The notes under the pieces are model-generated. The model was not told the DNA's origin, ran no database searches, and saw nothing but the letters and a program-made list of their open reading frames with translations. A stretch of 64,000 nt of DNA, taken from Pelagibacterales bacterium SAG-MED13. GTDB lineage: Bacteria > Pseudomonadota > Alphaproteobacteria > Pelagibacterales > Pelagibacteraceae. The stretch's first letter is position 1. The number at the start of each line of letters is the position of its first letter. Positions 45,186-54,860 of this stretch are shown here, in pieces. The stretch covers positions 1-64,000 of the forward strand of contig JACWDK010000001.1 in assembly GCA_014654165.1 (NCBI GenBank), written 5' to 3'. The translations under genes were made by a program, and so were the position numbers.

Positions 45186-45932
45186 ATGACTAGATTTAAA
45201 TATTACAAAATCTCAAAAACAAAAAAAAATAGATATTTATGTAATTATTATAAGAAAAATCTTTACATAGTTTTTCTTCATGGCTTTATGTCAGATCTTG
45301 AGGGAGAAAAACCAAAAGCTTTTCTGAAATATGCTAAAAAAAATAATTTGGGTTTTCTTGCAATTGAATATTCTGGTCATGGTAAATCTTCTGGGGAATT
45401 TACAAAGGGAAATATTAGTAAATGGACTTATGAAACAAAGACGATAATAAAAAATATTGTTAAAAAAAATGACTTTATTTTAATTGGATCAAGTATGGGT
45501 TCATGGATTTCACTAAATCAGTTTAAATATTTTAAAACTCAGATTAAAGGATTTTTAGGCATTGGTTCAGCTCCAGAATTTTTAGAGAGAATAATGTGGA
45601 AAAAATTTACAAAAAAAATGAAAATTGAAACAAAAACAAAAGGCATTTATAATCTGAAACATGGCGGATATGAATATCCTATAACTTACCAACTAATAAA
45701 AGATGGTAGAAGAAATAAAATCCTAAACAAAAAAATCTATTACAAAATTCCAATTACAATGATACATGGCAGCAAAGATACTACAGTCCCTGTTTTATTT
45801 TCAAAGAAAGTACTTAAATTATTTAAAAACGGAAAAAAGAAACTAGTAATTATTAGAAATGGAGACCATAGTCTATTTAATAAAAAACTTCAAAAAAAAA
45901 TAATTAAGGAACTTGCCTTAATTTCTAACTGA
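45186..45932 (+). CDS. Alpha/beta hydrolase
   Basis: 248 aa; 'IVFLHGFMSDLEGEKPKAFLKYAKKNNLGFLAIEYSGHGKSSG', 'IGSSMGSWISL', 'IHGSKDTTVP', 'GDHSLF'. Confidence 0.92.
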   Translation: MTRFKYYKISKTKKNRYLCNYYKKNLYIVFLHGFMSDLEGEKPKAFLKYAKKNNLGFLAIEYSGHGKSSGEFTKGNISKWTYETKTIIKNIVKKNDFILIGSSMGSWISLNQFKYFKTQIKGFLGIGSAPEFLERIMWKKFTKKMKIETKTKGIYNLKHGGYEYPITYQLIKDGRRNKILNKKIYYKIPITMIHGSKDTTVPVLFSKKVLKLFKNGKKKLVIIRNGDHSLFNKKLQKKIIKELALISN

Positions 45933-48900
45933 CTTCTTTAATTTTTGAATTTAAGCTTAATGGGTTTTTCAACTTATCTAACATTTCTTTAGGACAAATT
46001 TGAACAAAATTATTGATTTCTCTATCAAAATTTTCAATTAATTTTTTTGATAGATGAGATCCAGTTTCATTAAAATGATTGAAGATTAGATCTTTAAGAA
46101 ACTTTTTCCAATAATCTGTCTCTACATTTTGCCAAACAACAGAGTCTGGATTAACTTTATTTTCAAATTCTTTATCTACATCATAAACAAATGCCATCCC
46201 ACCTGTCATACCAGCTGCAAAATTATCACCTACACTACCTAAAATAATAATTGTTCCTCCAGTCATATATTCACATCCATTAGAATCACATCCCTCAATG
46301 ACTGCAACAGCACCAGAATTTCTTACCGCAAATCTATCTCCTGCTTGCCCAGCAGCAAAAAGTTTTCCTGAAGTAGCACCATAGAGAACAGTATTTCCAA
46401 CAATAGTATTCTCGTTAGAGACTAAGTTGCTTTCACTAGGAAGTTTAATAGAAATTGTTGCCCCTGACAGACCTTTTCCGACGTAATCATTCGCATCACC
46501 TTTAAGGCTGAGCTTCAAACCTTTAGTAGCAAAAGCTCCAAATGATTGACCGGCCGAACCTTTGAAATTTAGAATTAGAAAATTTTCATCTAATTTTTCG
46601 TGCCCATATTTATTATAAAGATGATGTGAAATCCTGGTCCCAACTGCTCTATTAGTATTTTTGATGATGAATTCTCTATCAATTTTCTCTGAATTATTTA
46701 AAGATGTTTCAATTTCTGGCCAAATCTCTTGGTCTAATGTATCTGGTACTTTATTAATTTCTGGAACTTCACAATATCTTTTATTATCCCCGGGATCTGC
46801 TTGGACGAATAACGGATTTAAATCTAAATCATCTAAGTTAGGGGAGCCCTTATTTACTTGCATTAATAAATCTGTTCTTCCTATAATGTCATTTAATGAT
46901 TTGAAACCTAGCTCTGCTAAAATTTCTCTTACCTCAGATGCAATAAAAGTGAATAAATTAACTATTTTATCTGGAGTGCCAGTAAATTTCTCTCTCAATT
47001 TTTTATCCTGAGTGCATACACCAACAGGGCATGTATTAGAGTGACACTGTCTTACCATAATACATCCCATTGCGACTAAAGCTGTGGTAGCTACACCATA
47101 TTCTTCTGCTCCCATCATTGCTGCAATGACGACATCTCTACCTGTTTTAATTCCACCATCAGTTCTTAGCGTAACTTTGTGTCTGAGATTATTTAAAGTA
47201 AGAACTTGGTTTGCTTCTGTGAGACCCATTTCCCAAGGAATTCCAACATATTTTACACTTGTTTGAGGTGTTGCACCAGTCCCTCCATTATGACCTGAAA
47301 TTAAAATTATATCTGCTTTGGCCTTAGCCACTCCAGCTGCGATTGTTCCAATACCAGATGAAGCAACTAACTTTACTCCTACTCTTGCTTTTGGATTTAT
47401 TTGTTTTAAATCATAGATCAACTGAGCTAAATCCTCTATCGAATATATGTCATGGTGAGGAGGAGGAGAGATTAAAGTTACTCCAGGTGTGGAATGTCTT
47501 AGTCTAGCAATCTCTTTCGTTACTTTAAAACCTGGTAATTGACCACCTTCACCAGGTTTTGCACCTTGTGCCATTTTAATTTCTATTTCATTGCAATTGT
47601 TTAAATAATTTATTGTTACACCAAATCTTGCAGAAGCAATTTGTTTAACTCTTGAGTTTGCACTATCTCCACTTTTCATTATCTCAAACCTATTTGCATC
47701 CTCACCACCTTCTCCACTACATGATGCTCCTTTAATTCGATTCATACCTATTGCTAAGGTTTCATGAGCTTCTTTTGACAAGGCTCCATGAGACATACTT
47801 CCACTACCAAATCTTTTTAGAATTTTTTCTACAGGTTCAACTTCAGACAATTCAATTGATGGTCCTATTTTCTTTTTTCTAAAATTTATTAAATCTCTTA
47901 AGTTTATTGGTGGTAAATTATATATTCCTTGTGCATATTTTTTATAAGCTGAGTAAGAGTTTGAACCTACTGCGCTTTGTAACAAATGTATCAATCTTCC
48001 TTGATATTGATGTGTTTCACCATTTTTTCTATATCTGTAGATACCACCAATAGGTAAAATAGCATCAGTATTTTCAAAAGCCTCTTTGTGAATTTTGCGT
48101 ATTTTTTTTTCAATACCTGTTAATCCAATACCTGAAATTTTAGATGTTACTCCTGGGAAATAGTCATTAACTATTGTTCTACTTAATCCAACTGTTTCAA
48201 AATTACATCCTCCTCTATATGAGCTTAAAACTGAGATACCCATTTTCGACATTATCTTTAAAAGACCTGCGTTAACAGATTTAATATATCTTTCTACACA
48301 TTCATCAAAACTATACTGACCAAATAATTTTTTTTCATGTCTTTGATATAAACTATCAAATGCTAAGTAAGGATTTACTGTAGTAGCACCAACTCCTATT
48401 AATGTTGCAAATGAATGTGTATCTAAAGCTTCTCCTGATTGCGCATTAATCGAAACATACCCTCTTAATTTTTTCTCAATTAAAAAAGTATTAATCGCTC
48501 CTACGCACAATAACATTGGCATGGGTAATTTCTTTGAGGAGATTTCTTTATCACTTAAAATTAACTGAGTTATTCCTTGTCTGACAGCAATTTCTGACTC
48601 TCTTTGAATTCTTTTAATAGCAGTGTTTAAATTTTCCTCTTCTGAAAAAGTACAATCAATTGCTAAAGAATTCTTACCAAAAAAGTTTATAAATTTATTA
48701 AATTGTGAGTTAGATAATATTGGGCTATTCAAGACATAAATATTTTCTTTGGTCAACGTGTCAAAATCTAAAATATTACCTAAATTTCCAAATCTAGTTT
48801 TTAAACTCATAACTTTATTTTCTCTCAATGAATCGATAGGAGGATTAGTTACTTGACTAAAATTTTGTCTAAAAAAATGATAAAGAGGCCTGTACATATC

Positions 48901-50430
48901 TGATAATACAGCTAAAGGAGTATCATCACCCATTGATCCTGTTGCTTCTTTTGCATCCTCTGCCATAGGATGTAAAATTAATTCTAAGTCTTCTAAGCTT
49001 ATTCCAAAAGTAAATTGTCTTCTTCTTAAATCCTCTCCTTCAAAAGTATATTTTTCTTTTGAAATAAATAGTTTTTCATCTAAATCTACTATCTGTGAAT
49101 TAAAATGTTTGAATTCTTTTGCTAAATAATCTTTAATTTGATTGTTTGAAAATACTTTCCCTTTCTCAATTCTTACTCCAATAATCTCTCCTGGGCCTAA
49201 CCTTCCTTTAGATATGATCTTTTTTTCATTTAGATTTATCATTCCTGTTTCTGAGCCAGCAAAGAGGAATTTGTCTTTAGTGATTGCATATCTAAGTGGT
49301 CTTAATCCGTTTCGATCATTGGCAGCAATAACCCATTCATTATCCGTTGCAGCTATTGCAGCTGGTCCATCCCAGGGTTCCATTGTACTATTTAGAAAGT
49401 TGAATAACTGCTGGTGACTTTTTTGTAATGTTTTATTTTTCTTTGACCAAGCATCAGGGACCAACATTAATTTAGCTAATGGTGCAGGTTGACCAGATTT
49501 GTTCAATAACTCAAAAACATTATCTAAAGCAGCAGAGTCTGAAACACCTTTGTCTATTACTGGTTTTAAATTATCTATATTTTCAAAAAGTGGACTACTC
49601 ATTTCTTGCTCATGAACCTTCATCCAATTTTTGTTTCCTTTATAAGTATTAATTTCACCATTATGAGCAATTGCTCTAAAAGGTTGAGCTAAGCTCCAAC
49701 TAGGAGCAGTATTTGTTGAAAATCTTTGATGAAAAATAGCAAATCTAGATATAAATCTTTCATCTTTTAAGTCTAAATAGAAATCTGATATTGCCTCAGC
49801 TAAAAACATGCCTTTGTATATAATTGACTTAGAACTAATTGAGCAAATGTAAAAGTTATTTAAGGATAGCTTATAAGCTTTGTTTTCTATTCTTTTTCTA
49901 GTTTCGTAGATTACTCTTTCCAAATTCTTATCTATTAAATTTGGATCATTAGATTTAAACAAAACTTGGATAATTTCTGGCATTGTATTTAATGCCTTAT
50001 CACCCAAGACACTCGGATTAACTGGAACTTGCCTCCAACCAAAAATACTAAAATTATTTTTAGTTAATTCACTCTCTACGATTGTTTTACAACTTTCTTG
50101 CGCAGAATAATCGTTTTTTGGTAAAAAAATCATTCCAACACAAATTTCTGAGCCATCATAGTCATGTCCTGTAACTTCTATTTTTTCTATAAAAAAATCT
50201 TTAGGGATTTCAAGGTGTATACCTGCTCCATCTCCGGTTTTGCCGTCAGCATCTACCGCTCCACGGTGCCAAACAGCTTTTAAAGCCTCAATACCATATT
50301 CTACAATTTCTCTAGATTTTTTTCCTTCAGTAGATGTTACCAATCCAACACCACAAGCATCATGTTCCATTTCTTTTGAGTAAACATGATTTTGAGAGAG
50401 TAATTCTAAATTTTTTTTATAATTTTTCAC
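45925..50430 (-). CDS. gltB: Glutamate synthase large subunit
   Basis: 1501 aa; 'HDACGVGLV', 'RFSTNTAPSWSLAQPFRAIAHNGEINTYKGN', 'GEGGEDANRF', 'KPGEGGQLPG'. Confidence 0.97.
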   Translation of the reverse strand: MKNYKKNLELLSQNHVYSKEMEHDACGVGLVTSTEGKKSREIVEYGIEALKAVWHRGAVDADGKTGDGAGIHLEIPKDFFIEKIEVTGHDYDGSEICVGMIFLPKNDYSAQESCKTIVESELTKNNFSIFGWRQVPVNPSVLGDKALNTMPEIIQVLFKSNDPNLIDKNLERVIYETRKRIENKAYKLSLNNFYICSISSKSIIYKGMFLAEAISDFYLDLKDERFISRFAIFHQRFSTNTAPSWSLAQPFRAIAHNGEINTYKGNKNWMKVHEQEMSSPLFENIDNLKPVIDKGVSDSAALDNVFELLNKSGQPAPLAKLMLVPDAWSKKNKTLQKSHQQLFNFLNSTMEPWDGPAAIAATDNEWVIAANDRNGLRPLRYAITKDKFLFAGSETGMINLNEKKIISKGRLGPGEIIGVRIEKGKVFSNNQIKDYLAKEFKHFNSQIVDLDEKLFISKEKYTFEGEDLRRRQFTFGISLEDLELILHPMAEDAKEATGSMGDDTPLAVLSDMYRPLYHFFRQNFSQVTNPPIDSLRENKVMSLKTRFGNLGNILDFDTLTKENIYVLNSPILSNSQFNKFINFFGKNSLAIDCTFSEEENLNTAIKRIQRESEIAVRQGITQLILSDKEISSKKLPMPMLLCVGAINTFLIEKKLRGYVSINAQSGEALDTHSFATLIGVGATTVNPYLAFDSLYQRHEKKLFGQYSFDECVERYIKSVNAGLLKIMSKMGISVLSSYRGGCNFETVGLSRTIVNDYFPGVTSKISGIGLTGIEKKIRKIHKEAFENTDAILPIGGIYRYRKNGETHQYQGRLIHLLQSAVGSNSYSAYKKYAQGIYNLPPINLRDLINFRKKKIGPSIELSEVEPVEKILKRFGSGSMSHGALSKEAHETLAIGMNRIKGASCSGEGGEDANRFEIMKSGDSANSRVKQIASARFGVTINYLNNCNEIEIKMAQGAKPGEGGQLPGFKVTKEIARLRHSTPGVTLISPPPHHDIYSIEDLAQLIYDLKQINPKARVGVKLVASSGIGTIAAGVAKAKADIILISGHNGGTGATPQTSVKYVGIPWEMGLTEANQVLTLNNLRHKVTLRTDGGIKTGRDVVIAAMMGAEEYGVATTALVAMGCIMVRQCHSNTCPVGVCTQDKKLREKFTGTPDKIVNLFTFIASEVREILAELGFKSLNDIIGRTDLLMQVNKGSPNLDDLDLNPLFVQADPGDNKRYCEVPEINKVPDTLDQEIWPEIETSLNNSEKIDREFIIKNTNRAVGTRISHHLYNKYGHEKLDENFLILNFKGSAGQSFGAFATKGLKLSLKGDANDYVGKGLSGATISIKLPSESNLVSNENTIVGNTVLYGATSGKLFAAGQAGDRFAVRNSGAVAVIEGCDSNGCEYMTGGTIIILGSVGDNFAAGMTGGMAFVYDVDKEFENKVNPDSVVWQNVETDYWKKFLKDLIFNHFNETGSHLSKKLIENFDREINNFVQICPKEMLDKLKNPLSLNSKIKEVS

Positions 50431-51869
50431 TATGCTACCTTTGACTTTTTTGCTTCTGATTTTTCTAGATGTGTTTTAATTGAAGAAGCAGCATCTCTAC
50501 CATCTTTAATAGCCCAGACAACTAGTGAAGCTCCTCTAACTATATCCCCTGCAGCAAATACACCTTTCAAATTAGTTTCCATTGTATCAAAATCAGTTTT
50601 GATAGTGCCCCACTTAGTAACTTGAAGTTCTTGTGCGTCAAATAATATTGGTAAATTTTCTGGATCAAATCCAAGAGCTTTAATAACCATATCTGATTTA
50701 ATTTGAAATTCAGAACCCTCTTTAATTTCAGGTTTTCTTCTGCCTGAATCGTCTGGTTCACCTAATCTGATTTGATCAACAATTAAATTTTCAACTTTAT
50801 TTGTACCCTTAAATTCTTTAGGACTAGATAGCCAAACAAATTCTACACCTTCTTCTTCTGCATTCGCAACTTCTCTAGCCGACCCTGGCATATTCTCTTT
50901 GTCTCTTCTGTAAAGACATTTAACAGATTTAGCTTTTTGTCTGATAGATGTTCTTACACAATCCATAGCAGTGTCCCCTCCACCAATGACCACAACGTCT
51001 TTACCTTCAGCGTTTAAAGTACCTTTATCAAATAATTCAACTTTGTCTCCCAGACCTTTTTTATTTGAGGCAGTCAAAAATTCCATTGCAGGAAAAATAT
51101 TTTCTAAATCATTTCCAGATAAATTAATTTCTCTAGGCTTATAAACTCCGGTAGCAATTAAAATCGCATCATGTTTTTTTCTTAATTGATCTAGGTTAGC
51201 ATCTTTTCCTACCTCAAAGTTTTGAATGAATTTTATCCCACCTTCTTTTAAAAGTTTTGTTCTTCTCTCTACTACATGTTTTTCTAATTTAAAATTTGGA
51301 ATTCCATAAATTAATAACCCCCCAGCACGATCATATCTATCGTAAACAGTAACTTTGTACCCATCTTTTCTTAATTGCTCCGCTGCTGCCAAACCTGCGG
51401 GTCCTGCTCCAATAATACCCACACTTTGATCTTTTTCATACTTTACTTTTATTGGTTTTACCCAACCTTGTTCCCATGCATTGTCAGTTATATACTTTTC
51501 GACAGAACCTATAGTTACAGTGCCATGTCCTGATTGTTCTATTACACAGTTACCTTCGCATAATCTATCTTGAGGACAAATTCTTCCACAAACTTCTGGC
51601 ATATTGTTAGTGCTTTGAGATAGCTCATATGCCTCTTTAAGCCTTCCTTCAGCCGTTAACTTTAACCAATCAGGAATATTATTGCTTAAAGGACAATGTA
51701 CCTGGCAAAATGGTACCCCACATTGAGAACATCTACTTGATTGCTCTCGTGCTTTTTTATTAATAAATTCATCATAAATTTCACTAAAATCACCTTTTCT
51801 TTTATCTACTTCTCTTTTAGGTGGAGTTTGTTGACCTATTTCTACAAATTTGAGCATTTTATCAGTCAT
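50430..51869 (-). CDS. gltD: Glutamate synthase small subunit
   Basis: 479 aa; 'EQSSRCSQCGVPFCQVHCPLSNNIPDWL', 'VGIIGAGPAGLAAAEQLRKDGYKVTVYDRYDRAGGLLIYGIPNFKLEK'. Confidence 0.97.
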   Translation of the reverse strand: MTDKMLKFVEIGQQTPPKREVDKRKGDFSEIYDEFINKKAREQSSRCSQCGVPFCQVHCPLSNNIPDWLKLTAEGRLKEAYELSQSTNNMPEVCGRICPQDRLCEGNCVIEQSGHGTVTIGSVEKYITDNAWEQGWVKPIKVKYEKDQSVGIIGAGPAGLAAAEQLRKDGYKVTVYDRYDRAGGLLIYGIPNFKLEKHVVERRTKLLKEGGIKFIQNFEVGKDANLDQLRKKHDAILIATGVYKPREINLSGNDLENIFPAMEFLTASNKKGLGDKVELFDKGTLNAEGKDVVVIGGGDTAMDCVRTSIRQKAKSVKCLYRRDKENMPGSAREVANAEEEGVEFVWLSSPKEFKGTNKVENLIVDQIRLGEPDDSGRRKPEIKEGSEFQIKSDMVIKALGFDPENLPILFDAQELQVTKWGTIKTDFDTMETNLKGVFAAGDIVRGASLVVWAIKDGRDAASSIKTHLEKSEAKKSKVA

Positions 51870-51923
51870 AAATTTTTATAAATTTATGGCAAAATATACT
51901 TTGTTTTTATTAGTAAAAGAAGT

Positions 51924-51950
51924 ATTTAGGTCAGTTATTATGACCTAAAT
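51924..51950. promoter_or_regulatory. Perfect inverted repeat ATTTAGGTCA-N7-TGACCTAAAT between gltD and uppP
   Basis: 10-bp arms, 55 nt upstream of the gltD ATG on the minus strand; no U-tract on either strand. Confidence 0.5.
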
Positions 51951-52052
51951 TATTAAATTAATGCCATTTTTTATGATTATTTTAAATTTTGCATATCTAA
52001 TATGAATAAATCGAATTGTTTTAAATAAATATTTTTTAAGTTACGACATTAT

Positions 52053-52817
52053 ATGTTCCATGAATTTATAGAAATTTTAATCCTCTCAATTATTCAAGGA
52101 ATATCCGAATTTTTACCAATTAGCTCCTCAGCACATTTAATTTTGGTTTCACACTTTTATGATTTTAAAGCTAGTTCATTATTAGTAGATATTAGTTTAC
52201 ATCTTGGATCATTATTTGCAATTCTATTTTATTTTAGGAGGGATTTACTAGACATAAGAAATAACCGAAAATTTCTTATGTTAATGATTGTGGGATCTAT
52301 ACCACTTATATTTTTTGGGTATCTTTTGTATACTACAGAAATTATATATGTATTAAGAGATATAAAAATAATTGCATGGTCAACTTTATTTTTTGGAATT
52401 ATTCTATATTTTGCTGATCAAAGAAAAATTGAAAAAAACATATCAACAAATCTAAATATTAAATCTATTTTATTTATTGGATTGTTTCAAATACTTGCTT
52501 TAATTCCTGGTGTAAGTCGTGCAGGCATAACACTAACAGCTGCTAGATTTTTAAAGTTTAATAGAGTTGATTCTAGTAAAATTTCGTTTTTATTATCAAT
52601 ACCTGCTTTAGCTGGAGCGAGTTTATTGGGGCTTAAAGACATTTCTTTAAAGTCAATTGAAGTTAATTATTTATTAATTATAGCAACTATTTTTGCTTTT
52701 ACGTTTTCGTATATTACAATAAAATTTTTTTTAATTTATATTAATAAGTTTTCATTAAATGTATTTGTATTATATAGAATAATTATAGCGATTATTTTAT
52801 TTTTAATTATTTATTAA
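52053..52817 (+). CDS. uppP: Undecaprenyl-diphosphatase (UppP/BacA)
   Basis: 254 aa; 'SIIQGISEFLPISSSAHLIL', 'LIPGVSRAGITLTAARFLKFNR'. Confidence 0.96.
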   Translation: MFHEFIEILILSIIQGISEFLPISSSAHLILVSHFYDFKASSLLVDISLHLGSLFAILFYFRRDLLDIRNNRKFLMLMIVGSIPLIFFGYLLYTTEIIYVLRDIKIIAWSTLFFGIILYFADQRKIEKNISTNLNIKSILFIGLFQILALIPGVSRAGITLTAARFLKFNRVDSSKISFLLSIPALAGASLLGLKDISLKSIEVNYLLIIATIFAFTFSYITIKFFLIYINKFSLNVFVLYRIIIAIILFLIIY

Positions 52818-52818
52818 T

Positions 52819-53704
52819 CTATTTTCTTGCCATCGGGGCTAATTGTGAAAATAAAACAGCAAGCAAAATTAAAATACATCCAATTATATTTTTTATATCC
52901 AAAACTTGATTTAAAATAATCCATGCAGCAACTACTGCGAAAACACCTTCTAAGGAATATATAATTGCTGCTGGCGCTTCTTCTATATTTTTTTGTGCAA
53001 ACATTTGTAATGTAAAAGCTATTCCTCCTGATAATGCTCCTGCATAAATAATAGATGAACCTTCTAAAATAATATTTGAAAAATTAATTTCCTCAAATAT
53101 ATATGCAAATATAATTGATAGTAATGCAACTACCAGGGCTTGCATCGCAGCATAGAAAATTGGTATATTAAATATTTCCATAAACTTTCCAGCAAAGATG
53201 ATATGAAGTGCCCAAAATAATGAGCACAATATTACTAGCCCATCACCTAACATTATCTCTGAGTCTCTAAAGTTGCTTAACAAATATACTCCATAAATAC
53301 ATAGTGCTATAGAGGGCCATATGCTCCAATGAACTTTTTTAGAGTAAATTATAAATAGTAAAATGGGTACTAAAGGTACATAGAATACTGTAAAAAAAAG
53401 CAGCATTTGCAACATTTGTGTACTTTAAAGCTGCCTGTTGTAATGCAGTTCCTAAGAAAAGCGACACCCCCATAATTATCAAAAGTTTTATAAATTCAAA
53501 TTTATTAGATTGAATTTCTTTTTTAACTTTATTTTTTTCAAATAAAAACGCGAATGGACATATAACTATAAATCCCACAATAAATCTTGATGCATTGAAT
53601 GTTAAAGGCCCAATATTATCCATTCCGGTATCTTGGGCTATAAATGCAGTACCCCAAATGAAAGTTGTAACTAAGGCACAAATTACTGATGTTGATTTGG
53701 TCAT
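52819..53704 (-). pseudogene. EamA/DMT-family transporter split by a -/+1 frameshift into ORFs 53339..53704 and 52819..53415
   Basis: N-part ends '...ALKYTNVANAAFF|YSILC'; the other frame continues '...FFTVFYVPLVPILLFIIYSKKVHWS'; switch at an 8-bp A/T homopolymer at 53392-53399. Confidence 0.85.
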
Positions 53705-53728
53705 AATGAAAATTTAAAACTTTATAAT

Positions 53729-54826
53729 TTAAATAATATTATTTATTTTACACACACTATCAAAATCTTCTTTATTAATATAACAGCCTGACATTTTTCT
53801 TGAACCTTTAAAAGCTTTTCTTCCGTGTAAAATTCTCCAATTATTAAAAATTAATAACTCGCCTGGCTTTAAAATGTATCTCCATTGAAATTTCTCACTA
53901 TTGGCCATCATATCAAACTTTTTAATTGCCTCATAAAATTTTATCATTAAATCATTTTTTAATCTAAATGTACCCCGATCATAATTGTTGAAACTTATTT
54001 GAACAATTTCCTTATTCAAATTCAGTTTAAAAATTGGTCTCTTAGATTCTAAGCAGACACCATCACCTATATAATTTCCAGGAACTTCAATTGTTGAAAG
54101 GATCTTGAATAAATCATTATGTTCCTTTCTCATAAAATCAGCTATTTTAAATCCATCAACCATAATTGACTCTCCTCCTCGAGCTTTATATTGACAACAC
54201 AATAGCAATTGAAGACCTGGGGCATCATTACTGTATGTAGCATCTGTATGCGGTCTCAATTCTTCTTGAGTATAAGCGCTATCAGCCATATTTTCATTTG
54301 ACTCGAAACTCCACAATCCTCCAAAAATAGATTGTCTTACATAACCTATCTTTTTGGCTATACTTTCAACTGCACTTATATCTGTTTTACAATTATTAAT
54401 TACACAAAATCCGTAATCATATAAATTTTTTAGAAAGATTTTGAATCCATTATTAGATATTGCGTCCTCGTAATTTATGAAAATTTTTTCTTTGTTAATA
54501 TTATTTTTCCATAATCTAAATTTAGATGAATCTATCTTATGTGTTAAAGTATTTTTTTTTAAAAAATCGTATGAATAAGTAACTTCAGAACTTAGATCTG
54601 ACCATAAAATATTAAGAAATTTTCCATTATCCAAAATAGATGCTTCTTTTATTTTTAAATTTGAACTTAATGAAGCTGTAAAAGTTTTCCTTTGATTAGA
54701 TCTAGAATCCCAATTTTGCTCATCTTTTGCATTGTCTCTTAGCCATATGAAAGGGTAATTATCCTCAACTTTATCACTAAATTGAACTTTTAATTCTTTA
54801 TTTAAAATTTTAATATTCTCAATCAT
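53729..54826 (-). CDS. Gamma-butyrobetaine hydroxylase/TauD-family 2-oxoglutarate dioxygenase
   Basis: 365 aa; 'FIWLRDNAKDEQNWDSRSNQRK', 'RPHTDATYSNDAPGLQLLLC', 'NNWRILHGRKAF'. Confidence 0.87.
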   Translation of the reverse strand: MIENIKILNKELKVQFSDKVEDNYPFIWLRDNAKDEQNWDSRSNQRKTFTASLSSNLKIKEASILDNGKFLNILWSDLSSEVTYSYDFLKKNTLTHKIDSSKFRLWKNNINKEKIFINYEDAISNNGFKIFLKNLYDYGFCVINNCKTDISAVESIAKKIGYVRQSIFGGLWSFESNENMADSAYTQEELRPHTDATYSNDAPGLQLLLCCQYKARGGESIMVDGFKIADFMRKEHNDLFKILSTIEVPGNYIGDGVCLESKRPIFKLNLNKEIVQISFNNYDRGTFRLKNDLMIKFYEAIKKFDMMANSEKFQWRYILKPGELLIFNNWRILHGRKAFKGSRKMSGCYINKEDFDSVCKINNII

Positions 54827-54860
54827 TTTATTTTAGATAATACTAATTTATTATTAAAAA

